64,000 nucleotides of DNA, taken from contig NC_092312.1 in NCBI RefSeq assembly GCF_036785885.1, positions 16,200,001-16,264,000 on the forward strand. The letters are read 5' to 3'. Source of the stretch: Coffea arabica (Eukaryota > Streptophyta > Magnoliopsida > Gentianales > Rubiaceae). Positions 10,203 through 22,400 of the stretch are shown in pieces. A program made the translations under genes and the position numbers. A model generated the notes under the pieces. The model was not told the DNA's origin. It searched no databases and worked only from the letters and a program-made list of their open reading frames with translations. How positions within the stretch are numbered: the stretch's first letter is position 1; each line of letters begins with the position of its first letter.

Positions 10203-12143
10203 TAATCAAAAGTCATTGTTGGTGTTTGATCTCGCAACGGGGATTGCCCGATGTTACTTCTCCAAACACCGATCAATTTGTTTTGTTTCGTCATAACTTC
10301 ACCCGTCGAAGCCAGCCTATTGTACTAGGCAGGATCAGTCAGATTGTCGCAATGATTGATTCTCTTATTACAATGTAGATTATGTATCGGCTACTATGCC
10401 TATGCGATCGACATATAATTATACACAGTTGGTTGAGAGGCATTTTATGGTCATTGTCTTCTGTGGATTCCATGCGTGAGCCAAGTGGCCGTTCGTGAGT
10501 TTGTATCAGTAATTAGACCATACATACACGCTACTATCTTATTCACTTAGGTTTGCTTTATTGAGGGTCAAGGACACTTTATCTCTCTTTTCAGAAAAAG
10601 GGAGAGACAACTTTAGATAACCTATCAAGTTAAGGCATATGTAGTGGTAGTGGTGGGTAATCTTCAGATCATGTACGTTGGGACCTACTTTCCGAGTTAC
10701 TTATCACGCAAAATGGGCGCTACATTATTGCCTGCCGGATGTATATTATATTGGAACAATAATACAAAGTACAGCCCGGCTTTGTTGAGTTGTTCCTTAA
10801 CAAGGATTACTCATTCGTATTAACATCCTTGTCTTCATTAGTCATGCGCTATCTGGATGTGGCCTGTTTTTATTGGTTAAACACGCCTCGGCTATTTTTT
10901 TTTTCAAAAACAAGTTTTTTAAATACAATGCTACAGTAATACACAATAATTTAAAAAACATCTTATCCATACAATATATCAGATATTTCAAATATAAATT
11001 TTTTTTCATATACACTATTACAGTAAAATTTTTCAAAAATACCCTAAAAATAATAATTAATCCAAATGGAGTCCACATAATTTCAGAAAAATATACAACT
11101 AATAAGTTCAATATTTGCCTGACTTTCTGCTTGTTTTTTTTTTCAAAAATTTTTTATATTTTTCATAAATACATTTATCAATCACCTCTTTTTATCTCAA
11201 ATACATCAAGTTCGCTGCAGCACATTTTTTTTTTTGTATAAAAACTCCACAGCATAGCAATCAATCCGAACGAGGAAAGATTTTGGGTCTAAGAGTCTAA
11301 ACATGAAGTAAAAAGAAGCATATTTCAGGGTTTAACTTTTAATGATGGAATATTCCGAGGAAAAGGAAAAGGAGATGGGGAGTAGCTAGCATAAACTACT
11401 CCTAAAGGCAAAAGGGCATTCACAGCATAACCATGAGGACCATGATGAATGATCATATATCACCATCAGGGATGCAAGACCGTAGACATCTTTACTATGA
11501 GTGGGTCACTCTTCGGCCCAGCTACATTTTGGTGCAAATCTACTGTAGAACATGCTAAAGCGTCGACACGTCTCCATCCATCGGCAAAACAAGTTGCCTT
11601 CGTGGCGAAGTAAAATACAAATTACAAACTGCATTGGTTGGTCTGTTGTCTCCGCTCAGGGAATAGGGAATGCTAACTAAAACCACTCCAGTGCCCATGC
11701 ATGGATTTCCATGTGAAACGTCTACCTTCAAAAAAAATTTTTAGGTACAACCAAACATGCATAAGTACATGTTTACAGCTTACAGCTTCCAGACTTGAAC
11801 TCTGAATTCTACAGACAAACGCCGCATCATTCGATCTTCCTTAGCCTCATGTTTTTTTGGTCGGTAGAATTCTACTTTACATTATTAATATTGTTTTGAA
11901 ATTGACCGAGATTGAACCGACATCACTGAAAATGTGGACGTACAATTTTTTTTTTTTTTTTTTACATATATATATATATATATATTAAAAAAAAAAGAAA
12001 ATCAAGTTTTGTTCGACGAAATGTATGCTAATTTTTAAGATGTGTATGTTTAATTGCTCCGTTTAAAAATCCAAGTTTTACTGTTGGACTTAATTAGTTT
12101 TATATGTTTTTGTTCAAAATTAAGGAGAATAGTAATAATTTCC
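10203..12143. other. Intergenic with decayed MITE sequence
   Basis: No gene recognised. At about 10880-11270 the words GCTACAGTAATACACAATAA and CACTATTACAGTAAAATTTTTC resemble the GTGTTTGGA MITE family and may be a nested or rearranged copy. An AT microsatellite sits near 11965-11986. Confidence 0.4.
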
Positions 12144-12371
12144 CTATTTTGCTTCTCCATGTCTTGTATTCCACCCTCCCCTACCCAAAAAAATTAAAAA
12201 GAATAACATAATTGAGCTAATTAAACTCATGGAACACTTGCAAGATCTAAAACCGAAATTGTCCATACATTCTCTTAGTACGCGATAAACATGAATCTCG
12301 ACATCCCATTGGTCCCACTGGCATTTGTATACAATAGCGGTTCTATTAAGCCAGGTGGCAAACTTTACCAT
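12144..12371 (-). pseudogene. Possible LINE RNase H fragment
   Basis: One short frame reads CQWDQWDVEIHVYR and then a segment ending DNFGFRS. This resembles the end of the RNase H domain of plant L1-type LINEs, where W-x-V-x-I-x-HVYRE-x-N-x-CAD is usual. The catalytic core and reverse transcriptase are not visible nearby. The call rests on one weak motif from memory and could be chance. Confidence 0.25.
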
Positions 12372-12444
12372 AGTATTTGAGAAAATTGTGGGTTCACTGG
12401 TGAGTTATTCAATAACTAATTAAAATTTGTCAACTAAATGACTC

Positions 12445-12682
12445 GAGAGACAACCGCTGAGCTAAGCTCAGTGGCCACAGTTCCTCCTTGGGCTGTAGGT
12501 GACGGTTCAAACTTCACCTGCAGCAAAAAAAATCTAAGGGTAGCGTCATAGCACTCCCTTGGTCTAGTTCGATTTGTATACTCACTAGTCCCTGACACAA
12601 GCCTCCTTAGGCTCCTTCTCCCCCTAGATTATGACAGAGTAGGTTATACAATGTATCGTTGCTGGCAAAAAAAAAAAAAAAA
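12445..12682 (+). mobile_element. tRNA-derived SINE with poly(A) tail
   Basis: The 5' part is tRNA-like. An A-box-like AAGCTCAGTGG (12464-12474) and a B-box-like GGTTCAAACTT (12504-12514) are about 30 bp apart, the spacing of an internal RNA polymerase III promoter. A tRNA-unrelated body follows, then an A16-17 run at about 12667-12682. The 8-mer TGTCAACT occurs just upstream (12428-12435) and downstream (12692-12699) and may be a short target duplication, though about 9 bases separate it from the tail. Confidence 0.68.
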
Positions 12683-15258
12683 CTCAGCGTATGTCAACTT
12701 ACTATTTGTAATTTTGTTAATCACTTTTTTACTTTCTTTCCTAATTGCAACGATATTTCTTTTTATGCGACATGAGATTAGACTAAAGAAAAATAATAAA
12801 TGAAAGGAGGAGGGGGAGCGGGGAAGAGGAGAAGGGCTTAAATAATTGAGGAAAAGTCGAGAAGGAGATGTGGTGGATTGACTACAAGAGAGGAGATGGA
12901 AGAAACTGAAGGGGATGGAGGAAGCGGGGATCTGCATTTTGTAGTGCCATGGGAGAGAAGAGCAGATGGGGAAAAGGAAAAATTACAGAGTAGTCATGGG
13001 TAAGTGATCAAAGATTATACAGTTAGAAAGAGAGAGATAAGAGGGAGGCAAAAGTGAGTTACAATAAATGAAACTCTCACTTACATTAATATTATTTCGC
13101 AAACTAGACTCTTCTTCATCTAGTTGATAAATTTTAATTGGTTATTGAATAACTTATGGTATACGGCTATGCTCCACAAGTTGCTCAATGAGCATATTAA
13201 AACTTGCTCGAATTCGAGTGTCAAATTTAGGATTGTAGGATAGATATCTTAGTAATCGCAGCCATAGGTGGGTACGTACCCAATAAAGAACAACCTACGG
13301 GCTTCTTTTCTTAATGGGCCAAGCCCACCAGATGAGCCTGCAGACTTGCTTATGCACGTCGCTGGTTCGCTAGGAGGACACCTGCGCCGACTATCATGCC
13401 AGTTTGACTATTAGGCTCCCACTTAACGGGCCGTTGGCACTACAGGGATCAAGTATTCGAGCCCAAATCATCCGAATTGATGCAGCTAAAAGTGACCTGG
13501 CAAAACCTTGTACTACATTAATTCCCTGTTTGAACCTGCCAAGGAAATCCGCGTTATTGAAAATCTTGTACTAACAGCTAATGCCAAAAAGATTATGCAA
13601 CAGTATATTGTTGTTGGTGCTTCGATCATTTCATTGTTCTTTATAGGGAACTATATATCATGATGACGGTCCCTAATTGCTGACAAATTCTAGCCACATG
13701 GTGTGGAACTCTTCTTTATACTCTTCAATTTCCTCAAAAATTCAGTAATCAAACTTGGCTGAAATTTGCTTACCCAATTAAGCCCTTGACCTATAAAATA
13801 GCACTAATTGGACAAATAAAAGTCCTGAACAGCATTATTTAGATCATATTTAACATGAAATTAGCGAACTTTATCATTTTCATTTCTTGAAGTGAAAACG
13901 ATTGTAAGTACGAGATATTGAATTCAAGATCTTCTATTTATCTATCGGAGAGGAGGAAATAGTCAAAAAAGCTATTACCAACAGTGCTGAGTATTCAAAA
14001 AGTGATTATTAAAAGTGAACCTTGGTTTCATTTCAAACTCTTTGATAGGCCCAGAAAGAACTTGGTTTCCCCTGGGGGTAAATACTTGAAAATTATTTAT
14101 ACCAATGCTACTGCCTAAGATTTTTTTACTTGAAAATTAGAAGTATAGGTTTAAACATCCCGGAGAGGTCTTCTATCCGGGTAACTGCGATTAAAACATG
14201 GAATTTACTCTTGTGTTCGTAATCATGTGAAAGCTCAGGGGATCCTTGAAGAGAGAACGTAAAAAGGAGCCATTTTATTTATTCATTTTTTTGTTTTTTA
14301 CTAGTAATATTATATATATTAGAGGAAAAACGTCAAAGGAGGCAGCCTGGTAGGGTGGTGTGGGTGTAGGTGCTAATAGCAGTAGTATTTGTTTTTAATG
14401 TTTATGGCTGACCAAAAAGAATAGCAAATTAAAGAAACAAAGCGTGCCGGGGTGGGAAGTCTTCAATGCCAGCTCTCTCTCAATAGCTGGGGTCCCTTCG
14501 GTTGCTCTCTCATCTTTTCCCTCTCTTCTCCGATTTCACTTTCTATAACACGCCGTCGGATTAATCATCAACTTGTTAACCCTCTAGTCTTTTTCCAAGA
14601 AAGAGGACTAGCCAGCCGACAAAAAGGGCCAACCAAAAAAAAAAAAAGAGTTTTGATTGCCAGGGGATGGTAGTTAGACTTGGCCAGCTGCAATATAGAT
14701 CGCAACTCATTGTTCATTGGTGAAAGTTTAATCCATTTGTTTGGTTTATACTTCAAAAAAGTGACCGTCCGATGGCAAGAAGACAGAAGTCACGGAACAG
14801 AACGGAAAACTCCATATATGTCACAGATGAAACATATGTGCTGTTCGCCAATCGCCACCATAAATGCCTTATGTGTGCCTGCGGAATTGGTCAAAAATTC
14901 GAATCTTACCTTCCATCACTTATCCCCGTAACATGTATAATCTATATCTATATAAATTTGAGAAGGGATTTTTAGCAACAAACCTCCACGTATCTTCTCA
15001 TTACCAATTCCATTTTTCTAGCATTTCACATTTAATTTAATTTATAAAATATATTTCTCTCAACTTCCACATCTACTTTTCACATTTGAAGTTGTTGGTT
15101 AATGTGCATGTTATCCTATTTAAACTTCAACCCATCACGTTTCTGATTGCCTTACTTTATTTATGATTCTACAATAATTAAAACTTCTATAAGACCATAA
15201 GAAGAAATAACAATTGTAACATCCTTTCATGCTTTCTTATTAATTTAAATAAGTAAGA
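12683..15258. other. Intergenic, no gene recognised
   Basis: Several short frames occur (for example 14452-14673 and 14680-14931), but none has a domain, a splice partner or coding-like conservation that I can recognise. A purine-rich tract lies at 12800-13050. Confidence 0.4.
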
Positions 15259-15383
15259 TTATTTACACTCCATTTTTGTTATTCACACTTCAATAATCAT
15301 TTTGATCATAAAATTTTCATTGATTAGACTATATGATAAAACAAATGGTGGAATTACAAATAATAAAAAATGGAGGGCAAATA
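15259..15383. mobile_element. Small MITE, family shared with 34019-34146
   Basis: The left end TTATTTACACTCCATTTTTG and the inverted right end TTATTTGCCCTCCATTTTTT are terminal inverted repeats. The interior includes ACTATATGATAAAACAAATGG, nearly the same as TTATATGATAAAATAAATGG in the copy at 34019-34146. The 9-mer TAAGTAAGA flanks it (15250-15258 and 15393-15401), but on the right it lies about 9 bp outside the inverted repeat. Confidence 0.55.
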
Positions 15384-18300
15384 ACATTTTCTTAAGTAAG
15401 AAATGGCTTCCATGCCTTTATAATTTAAAAAAGTAGTGGTTCTGCTTATATTGGAATTTGGTTTGAAATTTATTAGTGGGAGGGTAAATAAAAAGAAAAC
15501 ATTGCCAAATTTAGTAAAAGTAAAAAAGTAAATGATAATATTTTATCTTTTAACTTAGTAATCCCGAGCAAAATGGCAAAATAAAATAGAAAACAAAAAG
15601 AAAACAATGTCGTGGATTTAAAAAATCAAGAATGGTACCATTCATGAAATCACTAAATAAAAAACAAAGTACTACTAGCCTTTTATCGTGAAATTCTTTT
15701 TTGAAATATTCATTTTTGATAAAAAAAAATAATGATAATAACAACACAAATTCTACCAAAAATTTTTTTAAAAAAGTAACATTATAGTTTAAGAGAAAGA
15801 TATAGAACATTCAACCCTAAAATACTACTTAATTTGTATATATCTGACCCAAATTTGACATTAGATTTGAATAAGAGTGCAAAATCCAAATATTAAGGAT
15901 AAGTTTTGGTATCATTAATTATTTTATGTATTCTTATTGCTGCCTTCATATGTAAATATGTATTTGCAATGTTAAATATATATATATATATATATATATA
16001 TTGATTGTAGTACTTGAGAATATTATAGATATTATCAGTTTTTCATTTCCATTTTTAGATACTAATAATTGCAATCATTGTAATTAATTTTCAATTTTAT
16101 ATTTTTATTATGATAGGTAAAGTTTAAAAAAAAAGATTGCAAAAATATGATAGAGATGACAAAAAAAAATAATTATTTTGATTTGAAATATAACCCGTGC
16201 ATAGCACAGGCCAAAATACTAGTTTCTTTTACATTCAGGGGTGCTCTTGAACACCCGTTTGTTTAGTTTGATGGTAGTTTAGTTCTATGGGTCTCAATGA
16301 TTCACCGGGACCAACCCCTCTTCTCCCTCCCGCCGTGTAATGAATGTTAAGGAAAAAAAAATCACAGTTGAAAAATAGTTAAATACTCATTCCATTGATG
16401 GAAGTATTCGGAACACCTTGTTCTTTTCACAGCGCCTATCTTCTGGTCGCGCTTGTGAAACGTGTCATGTTCAATCTACACATTCCTACAAATTGTCAAG
16501 ATCTCCATCGTCTGGTTCTCCGTCCTGCCAATTCTTCGATTCTCTGTTGAATTGAATTCTAATGGACGAATGTATAGTTGACCTTCGAAAATGGTTTCTT
16601 GATTTTTGCCAGCGAGGAAGAATTAGGTCGTTGTCTTTTTCACCATAATCTTAATCACGACACCTGCTGTCAATATATATGACGAGAGTAATCCAAACTT
16701 TGGGGCAATATATCAGATTGTCGATGAAAGTTATGAGTTGAATGCTGCATCTAGTTAACCTAAATTCATCTAATCATGGTTTGAATAATGTGACGACTCC
16801 TAACTAGAGGTGTCGAGACGGGTGAATTTGGAGATGGGTGAATTTGACGGGTTTGAACGTGCTATTATTGGATACCGGGAATAATTGAGTCAATCCAATT
16901 ATGTCATTTTAAATAAATGAGTATAGATATATTTAATTATCCATTTATGAGTTTTTTTTTTTTGTTAAAATTTTTTTTCACATGTTATTTGACAAGAAAT
17001 AACGACATTTTATTATTATTAGATTGGTAAGAGATTCAAATTTATTTGCTTTACACTTAATCAAAAATTGAGTTTAAATATATAGTTATTTTTGAATTGG
17101 TATAAATGGATGAGTCGAGTTGATCCACTGCTCACCAATTAAATGCGCTTGACTGCATACCCATTTAAACTCATTCAAAATAAATGGGCAAGTTTGAACG
17201 GGTCAGTATACTCCAAATAGACAACTTAATACATTGATGATATCTTCTAAAATCAGTAAGGACTAATTTTGGCAAGGTAGCAAATTTTTTTGTCCAATGA
17301 CGGTGATAACATTATATTGACCCTTTAATTAAGTTGCCCATTTAAGTGTTTAAAATACGCCTTAAAATGCCCGCACAATCGATTTTGGGCCTGCGCTTGA
17401 TATAATCACCATTTGTTGCGCCACGCGCGAGAAAAGTAGACTCCTGCTGTCATCTGGTGCATCCCCGTTTTGCTTAATCACACAAATTGTTTGGGGAAAG
17501 CCCAATTATTTAGTGGGATATGGAGAAACTTATATTAAAAAAATTTATTTTACAATAAAGTGAAGTCAAGTCAGGGAAAATTTATTATTCTTTTCATATT
17601 TGCTTGGTTAGCATTGATTCACATAAAACCGACAGTGATCATAATTTTTGTAATTCTTATAAAGGATTTTATTTATGCACTATTGAAATCGTAGAATTCA
17701 TTTTTCAGCAACTGGCGCGATTGCAGGGGTCAAAATACAAAAGTGTAAAAAGGAGGAAAAGCAAGAAGTCAAAGTTGAACTTTTCGCTCAGGAAAAGAAA
17801 AAGGAAGAGGCCACGTGATCATTAACTGAATAAGAAGCTAGCTAAACAGGATAAATAATTGCTGTTATAAAAATGCTATCACCGTGACAAGAAAGAGGGG
17901 GAATAAGAAGCTAAGCGCTGCTAAACTATAGTAATTGTTTAGACCCCAACAAATATTTCTTTTTCTGTTTTTTTTTTTTTTGAACTTTTCCCTCTATAGA
18001 AGAAAATGAGAAGACCCGATCTCTGATTTCAATTATCATTATTTTGGAAGAATGGGGCGACATCTGTAGGGCAGGATATATCAAATCATCACTTGATCAC
18101 CATCAAGAAAACGTCCAAACAGACGCCAATTTTGTTAAAGGGCAAATTTTCTTCTTTTCTTTTTCAATAAAAAGTTAAAAAACTGCGAGGTTGTTTAGAT
18201 TACATTTCTTCGAAGAGGTTTTAGGAAAAATTACTGTAACATTTTTTTGGAATGTGATACATGCGAAACAAAAATGCGGTTAAAAAATAACTTAAACTTT

Positions 18301-19019
18301 TTTATTTTTTGAAGTTTTAAATTATTATTTTGCATTAATCTTTAGAGCTCTTAATAGTCAAGAAAAAGTTAAAACGGTTTAGAATCTACTTAACCTATAG
18401 TTGATTTTTTATTTTTTTGGAAAAGTGCTTTCTATAATTATTTGATGCTACCAATTATCTTTTTTCGGAGAATGACAGTTGTTGTATTACATTATTGAAG
18501 AAAAAGAATAGTAATATATGCTGATTATTGACAAGGCCAAGATTAATCAGAGTATAATCAAATTGAATTGAATTCGAATTCAAATAATCTACTATTCGAA
18601 CTTGATTCAAGTTAAAAAAATTAAAAGTCATTTTATATAAGGAGTAAACTAGACATTTTATACTAAAAAGTAAAAAAAAAATATATGTATGTATAAAACT
18701 CAATCAAATTAGACGATCTTTCGAATTTCATGTATTAGATAACTCGAATTTCGAGTTTTCTTCCCTAGCCAAGCAAGAATGCAGTTTACCGACCCGCTGG
18801 CAGGTCTGCTGCTGGTGCTGGCTGTTACCGGCTGGCAAGATTCCTCTTCCCGCCACGTGTCATTCTGCCCTCCGTTTGGGGCCACTAGGTCCCACACCCC
18901 GGTCATCCCACAGAGTACGCAGTAAAAAATATGACAGCTCTCAGCTAACCTTGGCCCCCATTTTATTTTAACTAGTTATTTTAACGCTCCTTCTTCAAAA
19001 ATTAGTTTTTTTTCCTAAA
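15384..19019. other. Intergenic with decayed repeats
   Basis: A decayed relative of the TAGAGGTGGCAA repeat begins at about 16803 (AGAGGTGTCGAGACGGGTG) and runs to roughly 17230. A partial GTGTTTGGA-family MITE lies at 18190-18300, and 'cgaattcaaa' repeat debris lies at 18540-18740. A TA run occurs at 15975-16001. The last few hundred bases should contain the promoter of the SFH gene that follows. Confidence 0.4.
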
Positions 19020-19479
19020 AATAGTCCAAAAAGTCCTTGGTTTTTCCCATCTCGTCCTCCTGCCCCTCTCCTGATCCCGCCAATCAATCCGCCGATATTT
19101 TACCCCGAAGATCATCTCGTTGTATTTATTTATTTAATTTCGCTTTTATTTCCTCTGCTTTACGTACAACTACTATCTTTTGGTTCCGTTACAGTCTGAT
19201 GCATTCATTACCCTCGGATTGATCTCGTGATCAGCGCCGACAATTTCAAGGTACTTTCTCTCTCTTCTCTTCTCTTCTCTTCAGTTGGAATTTTCCTCCT
19301 ACTCCTAAACCAAGGGTTCTTTTGGCTGCCATCTTTCCGATGTTAGATTGTTTATTTTTGCTATTGCCGACGCAGGTTGATGTTATTGACCAATTGATTA
19401 CCTACAGAAATTGATAGACTCGGCTCGGCTCGGCTTGGCTTAGCTGAGGTCGTCTTCATTCTCCCGATTTCCGTCACCG

Positions 19480-22400
19480 ATGTCGGGACCACTGGATAGA
19501 TTTGCTAGACCTTGTAAGTGGAATTGTACTACTGTTTCTTCTCCATTTTTTGTTTAGGGTTTGAGCCGCAGTTTTGTCTCTGGACTCTGATTAAGTTGGC
19601 TTTTGATTTTTACTGCTTTCTGCGGTTTTATCATCCGATAGCTATGGTTTGAGCTTCTTGTTTTGAGATTTCACTTGATCATCAGTTGCCCTTTTAAGTT
19701 TCATTACATTGATCCCCAACCAACAGGAAATTTGGGGGGTGTGGTTGTTAAAAAAAGGATAGAGAGAGAACCGAAGTAGGAGAACAAATTATCATGGATT
19801 GCTGTTTGTAGAGCATGCATTTTCTGGCTAAGTCTTGGTATGCTAAGGTGTCAAAGCTTTGGGACTTTTAGCCCAATTGCACATTTCCCGCTTTTACACA
19901 CCCGCTTATATCTGAATTTATCTGAATTTCGGGCGTTGTGAATACTTCGTTACATTCTTTTTTTTTGGTTTTCTCTGATCCACTGTGGCGTCATTTAAAA
20001 TATTAGAGAAACTAAGTTGGGTAGAGCATTACTTTTATGAGATTTTTCGCATGGAAATGCTTTATTTTTTTCTCAAGTATTAGGGAATCTAAGTTGGGTG
20101 GAGCTTTATTTGTATGACTTTTAGCATGGTTATATCAGCTTTTGCTATTGCTACATGACAGGCTTTGAGGGTTCCTCTGGAAATGATGAGAGAAGAGAGA
20201 GAAAATCTGACTTTGAGAATTCTGAGGATGAGAGGAGGACAAGAATTGGTTCTTTGAAAAAGAAAGCTCTGAATGCATCGTCAAAGTTCAAGCATTCCTT
20301 GAAGAAGAAGAGCAGTAGGAGAAAGAGTGATGGTAGAGTCAGCTCTGTCTCAATTGAGGATATTCGAGATGCGGCAGAGCTACAAGCTGTTGATGCATTC
20401 CGGCAGGCACTGCTTTTGGATGAATTATTACCAGAAAAATTTGACGATTATCATATGATGTTGAGGTTAATATCCCTTTACAATTTTTGAATTAGGTTCT
20501 ATTTATTTTTACATGGAGAACTACTATGTCAATACGAGCAACCACTACAGCTGTAGTGAATAATCTATTAGGGACAGTATGGGCAAATGGCATTGTGAAG
20601 ACCTACTTATGTTTTCATATGGATGGGATCTCAGTACTTATGGGGTCTTATGGTGGGTTTACTCAGGATCTTTAGTTACTGTTTTATAGCTGCCATACTG
20701 TTTTGTACATTATCTAAGGCCTTTGTACCTTTACATGGTTGATCTAGTACATGCATGAAAGTCTTGTTTCCCACAGTGTTTCAACTTCTTAAAGGCTCTA
20801 GAAATTCCATGTAGATTCTTGAAAGCGAGGAATTTTGATTTCAAGAAAGCAAAGCAAATGTGGGCTGATATGATTCAATGGAGGAAGGATTTTGGTACTG
20901 ACACAATTATGGAGGTAAAGAACCCAATAAATTTCTATTCTGGTTATAGATGTTTTTGTAAGCGGGAATGTGGTTTTTATTGCGTTTTCTCCTTCAGTAT
21001 TATTTCTAATGTTCGGGTTCAATGTTTTCATTAGGATTTTGAATTTGAAGAGCTGAATGAAGTTTTGAACTATTACCCTCATGGTTATCATGGTGTGGAT
21101 AAGGAGGGAAGACCTGTATACATTGAAAGGTTAGGGAAAGTGGAACCTAACAAAGTTATGCAGGTTACAACAATGGATCGTTACATAAAATACCATGTCC
21201 GAGAATTTGAGAAATGCTTTGCTATTAAGTTTGCAGCTTGCACAATTGCTGCAAAGAGGCACATTGATTCAAGCACAACAATCTTGGATGTTCAGGGCAT
21301 TGTATGTTAGCTTCTCTTTAGTTTATCCGACTAATTGTTTGAGGTGGCTTTGAATACTGTCTGGCATGGTGTGAATACCTCTTATTATTCATTATTATCA
21401 CATCAGGGTTTAAAGAATTTTACAAAGGCTGCAAGGGATCTCGTCTTACGGTTGCAGAAGATTGATGCTGACAATTATCCTGAAGTAGTTTTCTTGCCTT
21501 AATTAGCTATTCCTGTATCAGCCTTTTGCTTTATCCTGGGAATTCATATACATACATGTGCTGTTGAATTTTTGTAGACTCTCCATCAAATGTTCATCAT
21601 CAACGCGGGTGGTGGATTCAGGTTGCTCTGGAATACGGTTAAATCCTTTCTAGATCCCAAGACAACTTCGAAGATACATGTATGTTTGTTTTCTTAGTTC
21701 TGTTCAGAGGTGTTGTTTTCCGTGTTGCAAAGCTGAGCTTTTAGCTAATACTGGTTTTATCTTTTTAACTTGGAATTCTCAATAGGTTCTTGGAACCAAG
21801 TATCAGAACAAGTTACTTGAAGTAATAGATGCCAGGTGAATGATGTGGAATTCATTTTTAGCGGATTTTTTGGGGGGGGGGGGAAGATATTTAGAGATGC
21901 TATTTTCTAAATTACAGTGAGGTACTAATGTAAAACTATATTGGTTTTGTGCAGCGAGTTACCAGAATTCTTGGGTGGCAGCTGCACTTGTGCTGACGCT
22001 GGAGGCTGCATGCGCTCTGATAAAGGGCCATGGAAGAATCCGGAAATTCTTAAGGTCTTGCTAGTTTTTTTAAGCTTTTCTTCGATTTCCTCATACGTGA
22101 AGTGGATACACGTGGTTGTGGGGATGTAAATTGATGTTACATTATGTGCTTCTGCTTCATTTGTCTTACTCAATGAATGAGAATTGTCTTGTTTGTTGCT
22201 GATGCAGATGGTTCTTAGTGGCGAAACACGGCGTGCGAGGCAGGTTGTCAAAGTTCTGAATAGTGAGGGCAAGGTGGTTTATGCCAAGCCTCGCTACTCA
22301 ATGGTATGCCCTTGAAACCCATTTTGCACTTGTTGAGGCAGCAACCTATTTGTCATAGTGGGTTTGGGTAACTTTGTGCGTGTATATTGTTATTGAACCA

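Noticed and set aside
15250-15401. TAAGTAAGA direct repeats as a 9-bp target duplication of the small MITE
   Set aside because: The right copy is about 9 bp away from the inverted repeat, so it does not abut the element end. It is kept only as a note.
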